The position numbers were made by a program, and so were the translations under genes. A model generated the notes under the pieces. It worked only from the letters and a program-made list of their open reading frames with translations. It made no database searches and was not told the DNA's origin. Below are positions 18,463-28,413 of a stretch of DNA of 64,000 nucleotides, one piece after another (the stretch's first letter is position 1; the number at the start of each line of letters is the position of its first letter). This DNA is from CAWIJJ01 sp963836425 (lineage in GTDB: Bacteria; Acidobacteriota; Terriglobia; Bryobacterales; Bryobacteraceae), in contig CAWIJJ010000017.1 in the NCBI GenBank assembly GCA_963836425.1, forward strand, positions 434,001-498,000. Reading direction: 5' to 3'.

Positions 18463-21400
18463 GTGAAAATCCCGGAATGGCCTCTTTTCAAGCAGGTTGC
18501 AGCCGGTGACCTGACCGCATTCGGCGAGACGGCGGCCTCGGCGCGCACCTCGGGACTCGCCCCGCGCACTCGTCACGCTGACCGCGTCGTGAAATCGATC
18601 TGCCCTTACTGCGCCGTCGGTTGCGGCCAGGATGTCTACGTCCAGGCCAATAAGATCATCGACATCGAGGGCGACCCGGACTCTCCCATTTCCCGCGGCT
18701 GTCTCTGCCCTAAAGGCTCCGCCACGTTCCAGTTGGTGGCTGGGTCGAACCGCGAACACCGGGTTCTTTACCGCCGCCCCGGAGGCAGGGAGTGGCAGGC
18801 CATCCCGCTCGACCAGGCTATGGGTATGGTTGCCGAACGGGTGAAGAAGGCCCGGGAATCGGCTTGGGAAGACAGCGGCCAGAACGGCAAACCGCTGCGC
18901 CGCACCCTTTCGATGGCCCACCTGGGCGGCGCCACCCTCGACAACGAAGAGAACTACCTGATCAAGAAGTTGTTCACCGCCCTCGGCCTCGTCCAAGTCG
19001 AAAATCAGGCCCGTATTTGACACTCCTCCACGGTCCCCAGTCTGGGGACGTCTTTCGGACGCGGCGGCGCCACCACGTTTCAGCAGGACCTTCAGAACGC
19101 CGACTGTATCGTCATCGAGGGCTCGAACATGGCGGAATGCCACCCGGTCGGCTTTCAGTGGGTTATGGAGGCCAAGCGGCGCGGAGCCACGGTCATCCAC
19201 GTGGATCCGCGATTCACCCGCACCAGCGCGGTGGCCGACATCTTCGTGCCCATCCGCGCAGGCACGGACATCGTGTTTCTCGGGGGCATCGTTCGCTACA
19301 TCCTCGAAAATCAGCGCTACTTCCGCGATTACGTGGTGAACTATACGAACGCCCCGGCCCTCATCAATGACGACTTCCGCGACACGGAGGATCTGGACGG
19401 CCTGTTCAGCGGATGGGACACGGAGAAGAATCAGTACGACGTGAGTTCGTGGTCCTATGAAGGCGTCGAAGAGACGCCCGCGGCCGGCCACAAAGAACAG
19501 GTCACGACAGAATCCGGTCCGGAGCGGGCTCAGGCCCGGCACGTGCACCGCGATCCGACACTCCAGAACCCGCGCTGCGTGTTTCAGATTCTCCGCCGCC
19601 ACTACCATCGCTACACGCCTGCAATGGTCGAGGAAACCTGCGGCATTCCCCGGGATCTGTTTCTAAAAGTAGCGCAGACGCTGTGCGATAACTCCGGCCG
19701 CGAGCGCACCTCCGCTTTTTGTTACGCCGTAGGTTGGACGCAGCATTCAGTGGGCGCGCAGTATATCCGCACGGCGGCGATTATCCAGCAACTGCTCGGC
19801 AACATCGGACGGCCCGGAGGCGGCATTCTGGCGCTGCGCGGCCACGCTTCCATCCAGGGCTCGACGGACATCCCCACGCTCTACAACCTGCTGCCCGGGT
19901 ACCTGCCCATGCCGAAGGCCGGCAAGGATCAGACGCTGGACCGCTATCTCGAGAACAACCGCTCGCAGGGCGGCTGGTGGACCGAGTTTCCCAAGTACAT
20001 GGTGTCGCTGCTGAAGGCCTGGTTCGGCGAGAACGCCACCCGCGAAAATCACTGGTGCTACGATTATCTGCCCCACCTCACCGGCGACCACTCGCATATG
20101 ACAACTTACGCCGCCATGGCGGACGGCGTGGTGAAGGGATTCTTCGTGATGGGAGAAAACCCCGCCGTCGGCTCCATGAACGGGGCTTTCCAGCGCGAAG
20201 CCATGCGCAAACTCGACTGGATGGTCGTCCGTGATTTCCAGATCACCGAGACGGCGGAGTTCTGGAAGAGCGCACCCGAAATCGAACGCGGCGAGGTGCG
20301 CACGGAAGACATAAACACCGAAGTGTTCTTCTTCCCGGCGGCTGCCCATACTGAAAAGGACGGCAGCTTCACCAACACCCAGCGCCTGCTGCAATGGCAC
20401 CACAAGGCCATCGATCCGCCGGGCGATGCGCGCAGCGAACTCCATTTCATGTACCACCTGGGCAAGCGCCTGCGCGACCTGTATCGCGATTCGAAGGATC
20501 CCAAAGACCGCCCCATCCAGCATCTGACCTGGGACTACCCGGTGCACGGCGCCGCCGAAGATCCGGACGCGGAAGCCGTCTTGCGCGAAATCAACGGATG
20601 GGACATCGCCAGCGGAGATGCGCTGCCGGGATTCACGAAGCTCAAAGATGACGGCACCACGGCTTGCGGCTGCTGGATATACACGGGCTGTTATAAAGAT
20701 GGCCAAAACCAGGCGGCGCGCCGCAAGCCCGCGTCGGAACAGCACTGGGTGGCTCCGGAATGGGGTTGGGCCTGGCCGCACAACCGGCGCATCCTTTACA
20801 ATCGCGCCTCGGCCGACCCGGAGGGCCGTCCCTGGTCCGACCGCAAGAAGTACGTCTGGTGGGACGAAGAAAAGCAATCCTGGACCGGCCTGGACGAGCC
20901 CGACTTCATTGAAGACCGCCCGCCCTCGTACCGGCCGCCGGACGACGCGCAGGGAACGGACACAATTGGCGGGACCGACCCGTTCATCATGAACGCCGAT
21001 GGAAAATCCTGGATTTTCGCCCCGCAGGGCCTCCAGGACGGTCCCCTGCCGACCCACTACGAGCCGCAGGAATCCCTGTTTCCCAACCCGCTTTACGGGC
21101 AGCAGTGCAACCCGGCGCGCATGGAGTGGCGTCGAAAAGAGAATCCGTACCATCGCGCGTGGGGAGACCCGGCCTTTCCCTATGTGTTGACCACCTACCG
21201 GCTGACCGAACACCACACCGCCGGAGGCATGTCGCGCTGGCTCTCCTGGCTCGCCGAACTTCAGCCGGAGATGTTCTGCGAGGTTTCCCCGGAACTGGCG
21301 GCCGAAAAGGGATTGCGCAACGGCGGCTGGGCCACTATTTCCACGGCCCGCGCCGAAATCGAGGCGCGGGTGCTCGTCACCGAAAGGATGCGGCCCCTGC

Positions 21401-21720
21401 GCATCAAGGGCCGCGTCATGCACCAGGTCGGGCTGCCCTACCACTGGGGCAGCAAGGGGCTGGTACGGGGGGACGCCGCCAACGAACTCATTTCGTTTGT
21501 CGGGGACCCCAACGTATCCATTCAGGAGTCGAAGGCCCTCACCGGGAATATCGAGCCCGGCCGCCGCTCACGCGGAAGGCGCGCGGCAACCGGTGGAGTG
21601 CGCGGCGGGCGACCCGAAGGCGAGGCGGGCGCATGGCGGGACCTGCCGCAGGCGCGCCGCAAAGTGCCGGGAAAGCACGGAGTTGTCACCTCCCGCAACA
21701 CCTCCGGGGAGGAGACCTGA
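18463..21720 (+). CDS. fdnG: Formate dehydrogenase catalytic subunit, selenocysteine-containing (UGA at 19018)
   Basis: One gene of 1085 residues read through an in-frame TGA at 19018-19020 (residue 186). It oxidises formate at a Mo/W-bis-molybdopterin centre with one [4Fe-4S] cluster. The N-terminal cluster motif is CPYCAVGCG followed by RGCLCPKG. Around the TGA the sequence reads VENQARI-Sec-HSSTV, matching FdnG-type enzymes (Sec followed by His), and the frame continues without a break into SLGTSFGRGGATTF and HPVGFQWVMEAK. The C-terminal molybdopterin domain ends near residue 1040. The start is uncertain: I chose the GTG at 18463 because the preceding codons look unconserved; GTG 18415 is possible. 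No Tat signal is visible, unlike E. coli FdnG. First gene of a three-gene operon. Confidence 0.93.
19018..19055 (+). promoter_or_regulatory. bSECIS element for selenocysteine insertion
   Basis: Directly after the TGA the mRNA can fold as ACG-(bulged G)-UCCCC / AGUCU loop / GGGGA-CGU (19030-19051). The loop AGUCU lies at the same codon offset from UGA as the AAGUCUU loop of E. coli fdnG as I recall it. A bulged base and a GU in the apical loop are the known SelB recognition features. Confidence 0.82.
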
Positions 21721-21721
21721 C

Positions 21722-22501
21722 GTGCCCACGGGCTTTTTTACCGACACCACGGTGTGCATCGGCTGCAAGGCGTGCGAAGTAGCCTGCAAGCAGTGGAACC
21801 AGTTGCCCGACGACGGCCTGTCCTTCAGCGGCATGTCGTACGACAACACCGTCGCGCTCGGCGCTTCCACGTGGCGGCACGTCGCCTTCGTCGAGCGTCC
21901 CGTGCCGCTCTCCGGGCAAATGGCGGGCAACTTCTCCTGGCTGATGCTGTCGGATGTCTGCAAGCACTGCCGGCATGCCGGATGTTTGGAGAACTGCCCC
22001 ACCGGCGCCATCATCCGGACGGAATTCGACAGCGTGTACGTGCAGCCGGATGTCTGCAACGGCTGCGGTTACTGCGTGGTTGGCTGCCCATTCGGGGTGA
22101 TCGACCGCTTGCAGGACGACGGCCGCGCGTGGAAATGCACACTCTGCTACGACCGCCAGCGCGACCAGATGGAACCGGCCTGCGCCAAGGCGTGCCCCAC
22201 GGACTCCATCATTTTCGGCGAGATGGCGGATTTGCGAGCCAAGGCGGAAGAACGGGTGGCGCAGTTGCACGAGCGCGGCGTCAAGGAAGCTTATCTTTAC
22301 GGTGCGGACGCAGAGTCGCAGCCGGGAACCGGAGGGTTGAACGCGTTCTTCCTGCTGGTGGACAAGCCTGAGGTCTACAACCTGCCGCCCGACCCTGTGG
22401 CTCCTGCGAGGCACGCCAAACAGAGTTGGGGCGCGATGGCGCTCGCCTCCGTGGGCCTGCTGGCGGCGGCTGTTGGAGCCGTATTGGGAGCGGGGCGCTG
22501 A
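21722..22501 (+). CDS. fdnH: Formate dehydrogenase iron-sulfur (beta) subunit
   Basis: 259 residues from GTG 21722, with GGGAGGAG upstream overlapping the end of the catalytic gene. Four ferredoxin-like cysteine groups are visible: CIGCKACEVACKQW, CKHCRHAGCLENCP, CNGCGYCVVGCPFG and CTLCYDRQRDQ...CAKACP, so four [4Fe-4S] clusters carry electrons from the Sec subunit to the membrane subunit. A single C-terminal membrane span (WGAMALASVGLLAAAVGAVL) anchors it, as in FdnH. An open frame continues 75 codons upstream, but that part overlaps the catalytic gene and is not FdnH-like. Confidence 0.92.
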   Translation: MPTGFFTDTTVCIGCKACEVACKQWNQLPDDGLSFSGMSYDNTVALGASTWRHVAFVERPVPLSGQMAGNFSWLMLSDVCKHCRHAGCLENCPTGAIIRTEFDSVYVQPDVCNGCGYCVVGCPFGVIDRLQDDGRAWKCTLCYDRQRDQMEPACAKACPTDSIIFGEMADLRAKAEERVAQLHERGVKEAYLYGADAESQPGTGGLNAFFLLVDKPEVYNLPPDPVAPARHAKQSWGAMALASVGLLAAAVGAVLGAGR

Positions 22502-22503
22502 AC

Positions 22504-23499
22504 ATGAACGACGGAAGAAACATCGATCGCTCGCTGGCGTTGCTCGAGGGCGAGGCCGCGCAACAGCAGACCAGCCCGGATCGCAACGCGCCGGAGACCG
22601 TCCCCGAGGAGATGGGTGGCAGGGCTCCCTCCTATTACGGCAGGCCGGTACTCAAACCGCCCGTCTGGATCTGGTCCATCCCCGCTTACTTTTTCGTCGG
22701 CGGAGTGGCGGGTGCGGCTATGACGCTCGGGATGGCCGTACAACTGGCTGGCGGCCGCCGGCTGCGCGGCTTCGACGAGCGCTGCCGCTGGATCGGCGCC
22801 ATCGGCGGCGGCATCGGCAGCGCGCTGCTGATTCACGACCTCGGACGCAAGGGGCGATTCCTGTTCATGCTCCGGGTGTTCCGCCCCACTTCCCCGATGA
22901 GCGTAGGCTCCTGGGTGCTGGCGCTGGCCACGCCGCTCTCCGCCGGGTCTGCCATTCTGACCTTCGCCCGTGGCTCGCTGTATCGCCTCGGCTACGCGGC
23001 CGGGATTGGCGCGGGAATCCTGGGGATGCCGCTTGCCACTTACACCGCCGTGCTGTTGAGCAATACCGCCGTTCCGGTGTGGAGCGAAACGCGGCGCGTC
23101 CTGCCCTTCCTGTTCGGAGCCTCTTCGGCCGCGGGACTCGCGTCCGTGCTCGACTGCATGGACCTGAACGGACGCGAGCGCACCATCGCCAGGCGGTTCG
23201 GGCTCGCCGGACGCATCGCCGAACTGGCCGCATCGCAGGCGCTGACGTTTGAAGCAGCACGCGTGCCGCGGGTTGCGCTCCCGCTGCGCGAAGGCGTTTC
23301 CGGAGCCTTGTGGAATGCCGCCGGTATCCTCACGGCCGGCAGCCTGGCCCTGTCGCTTTGGCCCGGCGAGAGCCGGACGCGCCGCCGCATCGCGGGCGCG
23401 CTCGGCATCGTGGGCGGTTTTTGCCTGCGATTTGCCGTCTTCCATGCGGGCAAGGCGTCCGCGCGCGATCCTCACGCGACGTTCGCCCAGCAGCGCTGA
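22504..23499 (+). CDS. NrfD/PsrC-family membrane subunit of formate dehydrogenase
   Basis: 331 residues from ATG 22504, two bases after the beta subunit stop. After a hydrophilic N-terminus (to about residue 45) come several hydrophobic spans starting at WIWSIPAYFFVGGVAGAAM, a segment typical of NrfD proteins; LLIHDLGRKGRFLFMLRVFRPTSPMSVGSW is another family signature. NrfD proteins pass electrons to quinone and carry no heme, so this operon uses a quinone-reducing NrfD subunit rather than the cytochrome b FdnI. The pairing implies a membrane formate:quinone oxidoreductase. Confidence 0.88.
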   Translation: MNDGRNIDRSLALLEGEAAQQQTSPDRNAPETVPEEMGGRAPSYYGRPVLKPPVWIWSIPAYFFVGGVAGAAMTLGMAVQLAGGRRLRGFDERCRWIGAIGGGIGSALLIHDLGRKGRFLFMLRVFRPTSPMSVGSWVLALATPLSAGSAILTFARGSLYRLGYAAGIGAGILGMPLATYTAVLLSNTAVPVWSETRRVLPFLFGASSAAGLASVLDCMDLNGRERTIARRFGLAGRIAELAASQALTFEAARVPRVALPLREGVSGALWNAAGILTAGSLALSLWPGESRTRRRIAGALGIVGGFCLRFAVFHAGKASARDPHATFAQQR

Positions 23500-23500
23500 A

Positions 23501-24295
23501 TCAGGTCTCGCCGCGATGAACGTGCGGATGGAAATGGATTTCCGCCCCGTGATGGTGCCGGTGCGCGTGGATCAGGTTGGTGCGGCGCAGTAAGTCACGG
23601 TCGGCGAGGATATCCGCCGGCGGCCGGTCGGCCACCACCGAGCCGGCATCCATCACCACGCAACGGTCCGCGATGTCGGCCAGGTCGCCTAAATCGTGCG
23701 TGGCAGTGATGATTGTCTTGGCCCCGCCCCCCCACTCCACCAGCAGGTCGATGAACTGGCTCTGGCTGCGGGGATCGAGCGCCGAAGTGGGCTCATCGAG
23801 CAGCAGAACCGCCGGATCCAGCACCAGCACGCTTGCCAGCGCGACCCGTTTCTTCTCCCCGCCCGAGAGCCGGTGTGGAACTCGGTCTTTGAGGTGCGCA
23901 ATGCCGAGCCGGTCAAGTGTGGCGGCAACCTGCTCCCGAACCTGTTTCGCCGGCCAGCGCAGTTGCAGCGGTCCGAAGGCCAGCTCGTCGAACACGGTAG
24001 GATTGAACAACTGGACGTCCGGATTCTGGAAGACCATGCCGACTTCGCGGCGAAACGCGAAGGCGAACGCGTCATCCCCGAAAGCCGGCTCGTTCAGTTC
24101 ACGTCCGCGGAACCGCACCGTGCCCGATTCGGCGAAGTAAAGCGCGTCCAGGATGCGCAGCAGCGTGGATTTCCCGGAGCCGTTGGCGCCGAGCAGGGCC
24201 ACGCGGCTGCCCTCCGCAATGGAAAGCGACAGTTCGCGGATAGCTGCGATCTCCTGGTATCGGAAAGTGACGCCGTCGGCTTCAAACAGGTTCAT
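23501..24295 (-). CDS. cbiO: Cobalt/nickel ECF transporter ATPase CbiO
   Basis: 264 residues from the ATG at 24295, overlapping the cbiQ stop by four bases. It powers metal uptake through CbiMQ. Walker A is GANGSGKST, the signature is LSGGEKKRVALASVL, Walker B is VLLLDEPTSALD and the switch histidine is in TATHDL. The C-terminus is His-rich (HAHRHHHGAEIHFHPHVH), which is frequent in Co/Ni transporters. Its stop lies one base from the end of the convergent formate dehydrogenase operon. Confidence 0.93.
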   Translation of the reverse strand: MNLFEADGVTFRYQEIAAIRELSLSIAEGSRVALLGANGSGKSTLLRILDALYFAESGTVRFRGRELNEPAFGDDAFAFAFRREVGMVFQNPDVQLFNPTVFDELAFGPLQLRWPAKQVREQVAATLDRLGIAHLKDRVPHRLSGGEKKRVALASVLVLDPAVLLLDEPTSALDPRSQSQFIDLLVEWGGGAKTIITATHDLGDLADIADRCVVMDAGSVVADRPPADILADRDLLRRTNLIHAHRHHHGAEIHFHPHVHRGET

Positions 24296-25110
24296 CGGCC
24301 GGCCCACACTGCCGCCGCGAACAGCGCCGCAAACAGCGAAAGCGCCACCCAATCGCGGTTGCGCATGCGGAAATCGTCCAGCAGGTACACCTCGCCGCGG
24401 AAGCCGCGCGCCTGCATGGCCAGGTAAACCTCGCCGCTCAAGTGCAGCGTCTTGCCGAGCAGCACTCCTGCGCTCGAAACCGCCAGGCGGCGGCGCTCCG
24501 GGCCGGTGGCCTCACCCACGGTCCGGCTCTTGCGCGATTCGAACATTTCGTGCGCGGTCTCGAGCATCAGCAGAATGTAGCGACAGGTGATCCCCAGAAT
24601 TACTACGAATACGATGGGCGTCCGGATGGTGCGCAAGGCCTTGAGCACGTGGGCCCAGCGCGTGGTGAAGACCAGGAGCATCGCCAGCGTGGCGGCGGTC
24701 TGGACGCGCAGCAGCAGGTAGGCCGCGGTTCGGATTCCCTGCTCCGTTGCAGTCCAGCCGAGGACCGGCACCCGGTACGCAGGGGCTCCGGGCGTCAGGA
24801 ACAGAGCGGGAACAGCGATGGCTCCCGTAAACACGAACGCACCAAGCCAGACGCTGCGCGCGAGGGTCCAAACGGAAATCCGCGAAAGAGCAGCCAGCAT
24901 TACGGCGAGCGCCAGAATGGCCGCGATGACCCACAACCTGGCTGCCAGGGCGGCTGCCAGGATCAGCCCGAGCAAGCCGAGCACCTTGACCCGCGGATCG
25001 ATCGATTGCAGCAACCCGCCGCCTCCCGCCACCGCCTCGGCGTGGAGCGCGCGGTCCATAGCCGAATAGAGGTTCTCGATGGTATGCTCCACGAATCCGG
25101 CGCGTCTCAT
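24292..25110 (-). CDS. cbiQ: Cobalt/nickel ECF transporter T component CbiQ
   Basis: 272 residues from ATG 25110 (FVEHTIENLYSAMDRALHAE). CbiQ couples the ATPase to the substrate-binding CbiM. Around five or six membrane spans and the coupling-helix motifs ESRKSRTVG and MQARGFRGEV (the ARG box of ECF T components) are visible. The open frame runs upstream into cbiM, but that part is a cbiM shadow. The ATG overlaps the cbiM stop by four bases. Confidence 0.92.
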   Translation of the reverse strand: MRRAGFVEHTIENLYSAMDRALHAEAVAGGGGLLQSIDPRVKVLGLLGLILAAALAARLWVIAAILALAVMLAALSRISVWTLARSVWLGAFVFTGAIAVPALFLTPGAPAYRVPVLGWTATEQGIRTAAYLLLRVQTAATLAMLLVFTTRWAHVLKALRTIRTPIVFVVILGITCRYILLMLETAHEMFESRKSRTVGEATGPERRRLAVSSAGVLLGKTLHLSGEVYLAMQARGFRGEVYLLDDFRMRNRDWVALSLFAALFAAAVWAGR

Positions 25111-26159
25111 GCGCCGCCGCTTCCGCGAGCCAGGCGGCCCAGGCCCAACCCGGCCAACACTACCAGGCCGCTGCCGAACATCCCCGAAAGCAGGTATCCG
25201 AAGCTCGCGCTGCGGATGTAAGGCGGCGCGTACTCGGCGAACGGCGCTGTCCAGAGGGAACCGAGCCGCTCCAGACCCACAGGCGCACGCGCCGGCGGCG
25301 CGCTGCGGGAGACGGCCGCAATCTCCCGGCGCGTAGCCGTATCGGAGAAATCGGAAGCCGCCCATTCCCCCCAGGCAGTGCCGCCCGCAAGAATCCCCAG
25401 GGGAGTGAGGGTGAGCAGCAGTCCCAGACCCAGCCACAGAGGACGCAGCGAACGAAGACCTTTCGCTTCCGGTGAAACCAGCCCGGAGGATGCGCGCAGC
25501 AGGCCCGGGTCAGATCGTTGCAGGAAAGCCACCACTCCGGCCGAGACAACCAGTTCGGCCAGGCCGGCCACCGTGAGATGGCCAATCATCATGGCGGGAA
25601 TCGAGATGGACAGCGGGTACGGGCAGTATAGCGGCGCACCTGTAGCGTCGCGGTAGAGGAGCGGTTGGACGCCGAACTCGACTGCGGCCAGGAATGCCGA
25701 CAGGTTGATCGCGACGTACCCGGCCGCCCCGGCGGCCACGACACGGCGGGTGGACGTGAGAGCGGACGTGCCGGCCGCGACCCGGTACACGACGTATGCC
25801 GACAAGGATCCGGCAACCGCCATGTTGAAGCAGTTGGCGCCGATCGCCGTGATACCGCCGTCGCCGAAAAAGAAGGCCTGGATGATCAGGGCGATCGAGA
25901 TCGCAATCATGGACGCCCAGGGCCCGAGCACCACCGCCGCCAATCCGACGCCGACGGCATGGCCCGTGGTGCCGCCCGGCAGCGGCAGGTTGAACATCAT
26001 GATCACGAACGAAAACGCCGCGAATAGAGAAAGCAGGGGAATCACGCGCGTGTGCAGGGCGGCCTTCACCCGCCGGAGAGCTACATACCAGAACGGCGCG
26101 GACCCCGCGTAAAGCGCGGCGCAGGTGGCCGGGCTCAGGTATCCATCCGGTATGTGCAT
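25107..26159 (-). CDS. cbiM: Cobalt/nickel ECF transporter substrate component CbiM with fused CbiN-like tail
   Basis: 350 residues. It begins MHIPDGYLSPATC; in CbiM/NikM the first residues, including His2, bind the metal ion inside the protein. The main part (to about 215) has the CbiM spans with GGTTGHAVGVGLAAVVLGPW and FFFGDGGITAIGANCFNMA. The last about 120 residues, with two hydrophobic spans separated by a loop (SLWTAPFAEYAPPY), resemble a fused CbiN/NikN, as no separate cbiN is present. Whether Co or Ni is carried cannot be decided from sequence. No room exists upstream for a cobalamin riboswitch (60 bp to the divergent gene). Confidence 0.92.
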   Translation of the reverse strand: MHIPDGYLSPATCAALYAGSAPFWYVALRRVKAALHTRVIPLLSLFAAFSFVIMMFNLPLPGGTTGHAVGVGLAAVVLGPWASMIAISIALIIQAFFFGDGGITAIGANCFNMAVAGSLSAYVVYRVAAGTSALTSTRRVVAAGAAGYVAINLSAFLAAVEFGVQPLLYRDATGAPLYCPYPLSISIPAMMIGHLTVAGLAELVVSAGVVAFLQRSDPGLLRASSGLVSPEAKGLRSLRPLWLGLGLLLTLTPLGILAGGTAWGEWAASDFSDTATRREIAAVSRSAPPARAPVGLERLGSLWTAPFAEYAPPYIRSASFGYLLSGMFGSGLVVLAGLGLGRLARGSGGA

Positions 26160-26219
26160 TTATACAAATCGTAGCACTCCGGCTTGCCGCGGCCGGTGCG
26201 CTAAGCTGGCGGAAGCGCC

Positions 26220-27446
26220 ATGAAGTACGCTCTCATTTTGTTTGCCTGGGCGGGCCTTGCTTCGGCCCAGACTCCGGCCGAACTCCTTCGCGACCCCGCT
26301 GTTCGCGCCGCCATGGAAGCGGCGCGCCGGAATGAGCCCCGAACCCTGGAGTTGCAGGCGCGGATCTGCGAAATTCCCGCGCCTCCGTTTCACGAGGAGG
26401 CCCGCGGCCGGGAACTCGAACGCCTGTTTCGAGAGCTTGCCCTGAAGGACGTGCGCGTGGACACCGCGGGAAACGTGATCGGCGTTCGCCCGGGAAGGTC
26501 CGCACGCCCCAATCTGGTGTTCAGCGCTCACCTGGATACGGTCTTCCCCGAAGGTACGAATGTTCAGGTCGGGCGGGACGGCGCGGTGCTCAAAGGGCCC
26601 GGCATCGGCGATGACTGTCGCGGGCTGGCGGTGATGCTGGCCGTCATCCGCGCGCTCGATGAAGCGCACGTCGAGACTCCCGGCACCATCACCTTCGTTG
26701 CGGACGTGGGGGAGGAGGGCCTCGGCGATCTGCGCGGCATGAAGATGCTGTTCGGTGAGAGCCTCAAGGACGGTGTCGACAAGTTCGTGTCGGTGGATGG
26801 TACCGGCCTTTCGGTGACCAACGTAGGCGTCGGCAGCAATCGGTATCGCGTGACTTTCAAGGGTCCCGGCGGGCACAGCTTTGGCGATTTCGGAATGGCC
26901 AACCCGATCCAGGCGATGGGACGCGCCATCGCGAAAATCGATGAACTGCAGGTTCCGTCGCAGCCCAAGACAACCTTCAACGTGGGCCGCGTGGGCGGCG
27001 GCACGTCGGTGAACGCGATTCCGTTCGAGGGCTGGATGGAGGTGGACATGCGCTCGGCGGACCCCTCGTCGCTCAAGTCACTGGACGACCGTTTCCACGC
27101 CGTGATCCGGCAGGCGGTGGAAGAGGAGAACCGCCGCTGGAACAACCGGGGTGCGGTCACCGTGCAGGCGGAAAGCGTGGGCGTGCGGCCGGCCGGGCAA
27201 ACGGCCGCCAGTAGCCCGATTGTCCGCACCGCGCTCGAGGTGACCCAGGCCCTGGGGACGACCGTCACCCTGCGCGAAGGCTCCACGGACTCGAACGTGC
27301 CGATGAGCCTGGGAATTCCTGCCATTACCGTCGGCGGAGGCGGGACTGGAACGGGCGCCCATTCGCTGGGCGAGACCTTCGATTCCCGCGATTCGGAACG
27401 CGGCACGGAGCGCGCGCTGCTCCTGGCCATCGCCCTGGCACGGTAG
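26220..27446 (+). CDS. Secreted M20-family metallopeptidase
   Basis: 408 residues with a signal peptide MKYALILFAWAGLASAQ. M20 metal-binding positions are visible: H104 in SAHLDTVFPEG, D131/D132 in GIGDDCRG, E165/E166 in DVGEEGLGD, and His near the C-terminus in GTGAHSLGETF. The dimerisation domain (GPGGHSFGDFG through VDMRSAD) is intact. Closest in style to peptidase T/ArgE-type di- or tripeptidases, here probably exported. It is transcribed divergently from cbiM across 60 bp. Confidence 0.88.
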   Translation: MKYALILFAWAGLASAQTPAELLRDPAVRAAMEAARRNEPRTLELQARICEIPAPPFHEEARGRELERLFRELALKDVRVDTAGNVIGVRPGRSARPNLVFSAHLDTVFPEGTNVQVGRDGAVLKGPGIGDDCRGLAVMLAVIRALDEAHVETPGTITFVADVGEEGLGDLRGMKMLFGESLKDGVDKFVSVDGTGLSVTNVGVGSNRYRVTFKGPGGHSFGDFGMANPIQAMGRAIAKIDELQVPSQPKTTFNVGRVGGGTSVNAIPFEGWMEVDMRSADPSSLKSLDDRFHAVIRQAVEEENRRWNNRGAVTVQAESVGVRPAGQTAASSPIVRTALEVTQALGTTVTLREGSTDSNVPMSLGIPAITVGGGGTGTGAHSLGETFDSRDSERGTERALLLAIALAR

Positions 27447-27494
27447 GCAAGCTGGGTTAGAATAGAAAACCGCACCGCAAAAGGAGATCGAGCG

Positions 27495-28409
27495 ATGCTC
27501 TCGAGACGCCGTTTCGGACAGATCGCACTAGCCGCCATGCCGCTCCACAACGCCTTCGCCAAAATCGATTCGGTGCTGCACGGCATCCAGTTCGGCCTGC
27601 AAAGCTACAGCTTCAACGGAACGCCGCCCGGCAGCGTACTGGATGTGGTTATGCAGTGCATGGTGGAGGCGCAGCTCGGCGAGGTGGACATCTGGTCGCC
27701 GCTGATCGAGCCCCCGGAATTCTCGGAAAAGGCGCGTTCCGCCTCGGTTCCCGCCGACGAACGGGCGCAGGCGCGCGCGGCCATCGCCAAATGGCGCGCA
27801 ACGGCGCCGCTCGACTACTTCCGCGCCATCCGCGCGAAGTTCGAGGACAAAGGCATCGAGGTGACCGCGTTCAGCACCTCCACAGGGACAACCGACGAGG
27901 AACTGAACCGCACCATGGAGATCACCAAAGCGCTGGGCGCGAAGGTCGCAACGGTGGGCGTTCCGCTCTCCGCCGCCAGACGCCTGGTGCCCATCGCCGA
28001 TCGCCATGGGATCATGATCGGCATTCAAGGCCGGCCCTCCATGAACTCAACCAATCCCGACCAGATCTGCAAGCCCGAACAGTACGAAGAGGCGCTATCG
28101 CTTTCGAAGAACTACTGGTTGAGCTTCGACGTCGGGGATGCGGTGGGCGGCGGCTACACCGATGTTCTGAAGTTTGTGAAGGACCACCACACGCGGATCT
28201 TCCAGCTCTACCTGAAGGACCGCAACAGGGCGAATGTGAGCTTGCCGTGGGGAGAGGGCGATACACCGATCAGGGAGATCCTGCGGCTGATGCGCGACAA
28301 CAAATACCAGGTTCGCGGATACATCGACAACGATTACAAGAGCAGCGCGAGCCGCTCGGACGATGTCAAGCGCAGCTACGAATTCGCGAAAGCCGTGCTC
28401 GCGGCGTGA
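27495..28409 (+). CDS. Sugar phosphate isomerase/epimerase-like TIM-barrel protein
   Basis: 304 residues, start supported by AAGGAG nine bases upstream. The N-terminus MLSRRRFGQIALAAMP looks like a Tat signal (RRRFG). The body has the xylose-isomerase-like pattern: GIQFGLQSYSFNG, GIEVTAFSTST, ITKALGAKVATVGVPLSAARRL, HGIMIGIQGRP, LSFDVGDAVGGGYTDVLKFVKDH and IFQLYLKDRNR. Members are sugar isomerases, epimerases or dehydratases; the substrate cannot be told here. The N-terminal Tat-like segment suggests a role outside the cytoplasm, as for many acidobacterial and planctomycete relatives. Confidence 0.78.
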   Translation: MLSRRRFGQIALAAMPLHNAFAKIDSVLHGIQFGLQSYSFNGTPPGSVLDVVMQCMVEAQLGEVDIWSPLIEPPEFSEKARSASVPADERAQARAAIAKWRATAPLDYFRAIRAKFEDKGIEVTAFSTSTGTTDEELNRTMEITKALGAKVATVGVPLSAARRLVPIADRHGIMIGIQGRPSMNSTNPDQICKPEQYEEALSLSKNYWLSFDVGDAVGGGYTDVLKFVKDHHTRIFQLYLKDRNRANVSLPWGEGDTPIREILRLMRDNKYQVRGYIDNDYKSSASRSDDVKRSYEFAKAVLAA

Positions 28410-28413
28410 GGCC

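Noticed and set aside
19018..19020. Nonsense mutation in formate dehydrogenase
   Set aside because: The TGA is at the conserved Sec position and a SECIS-like hairpin follows at the right distance, so a pseudogene is less likely than a selenoprotein.
26160..26219. Cobalamin or NiCo riboswitch ahead of cbiM
   Set aside because: Only 60 bp separate it from the divergent gene, and no conserved riboswitch core is present.
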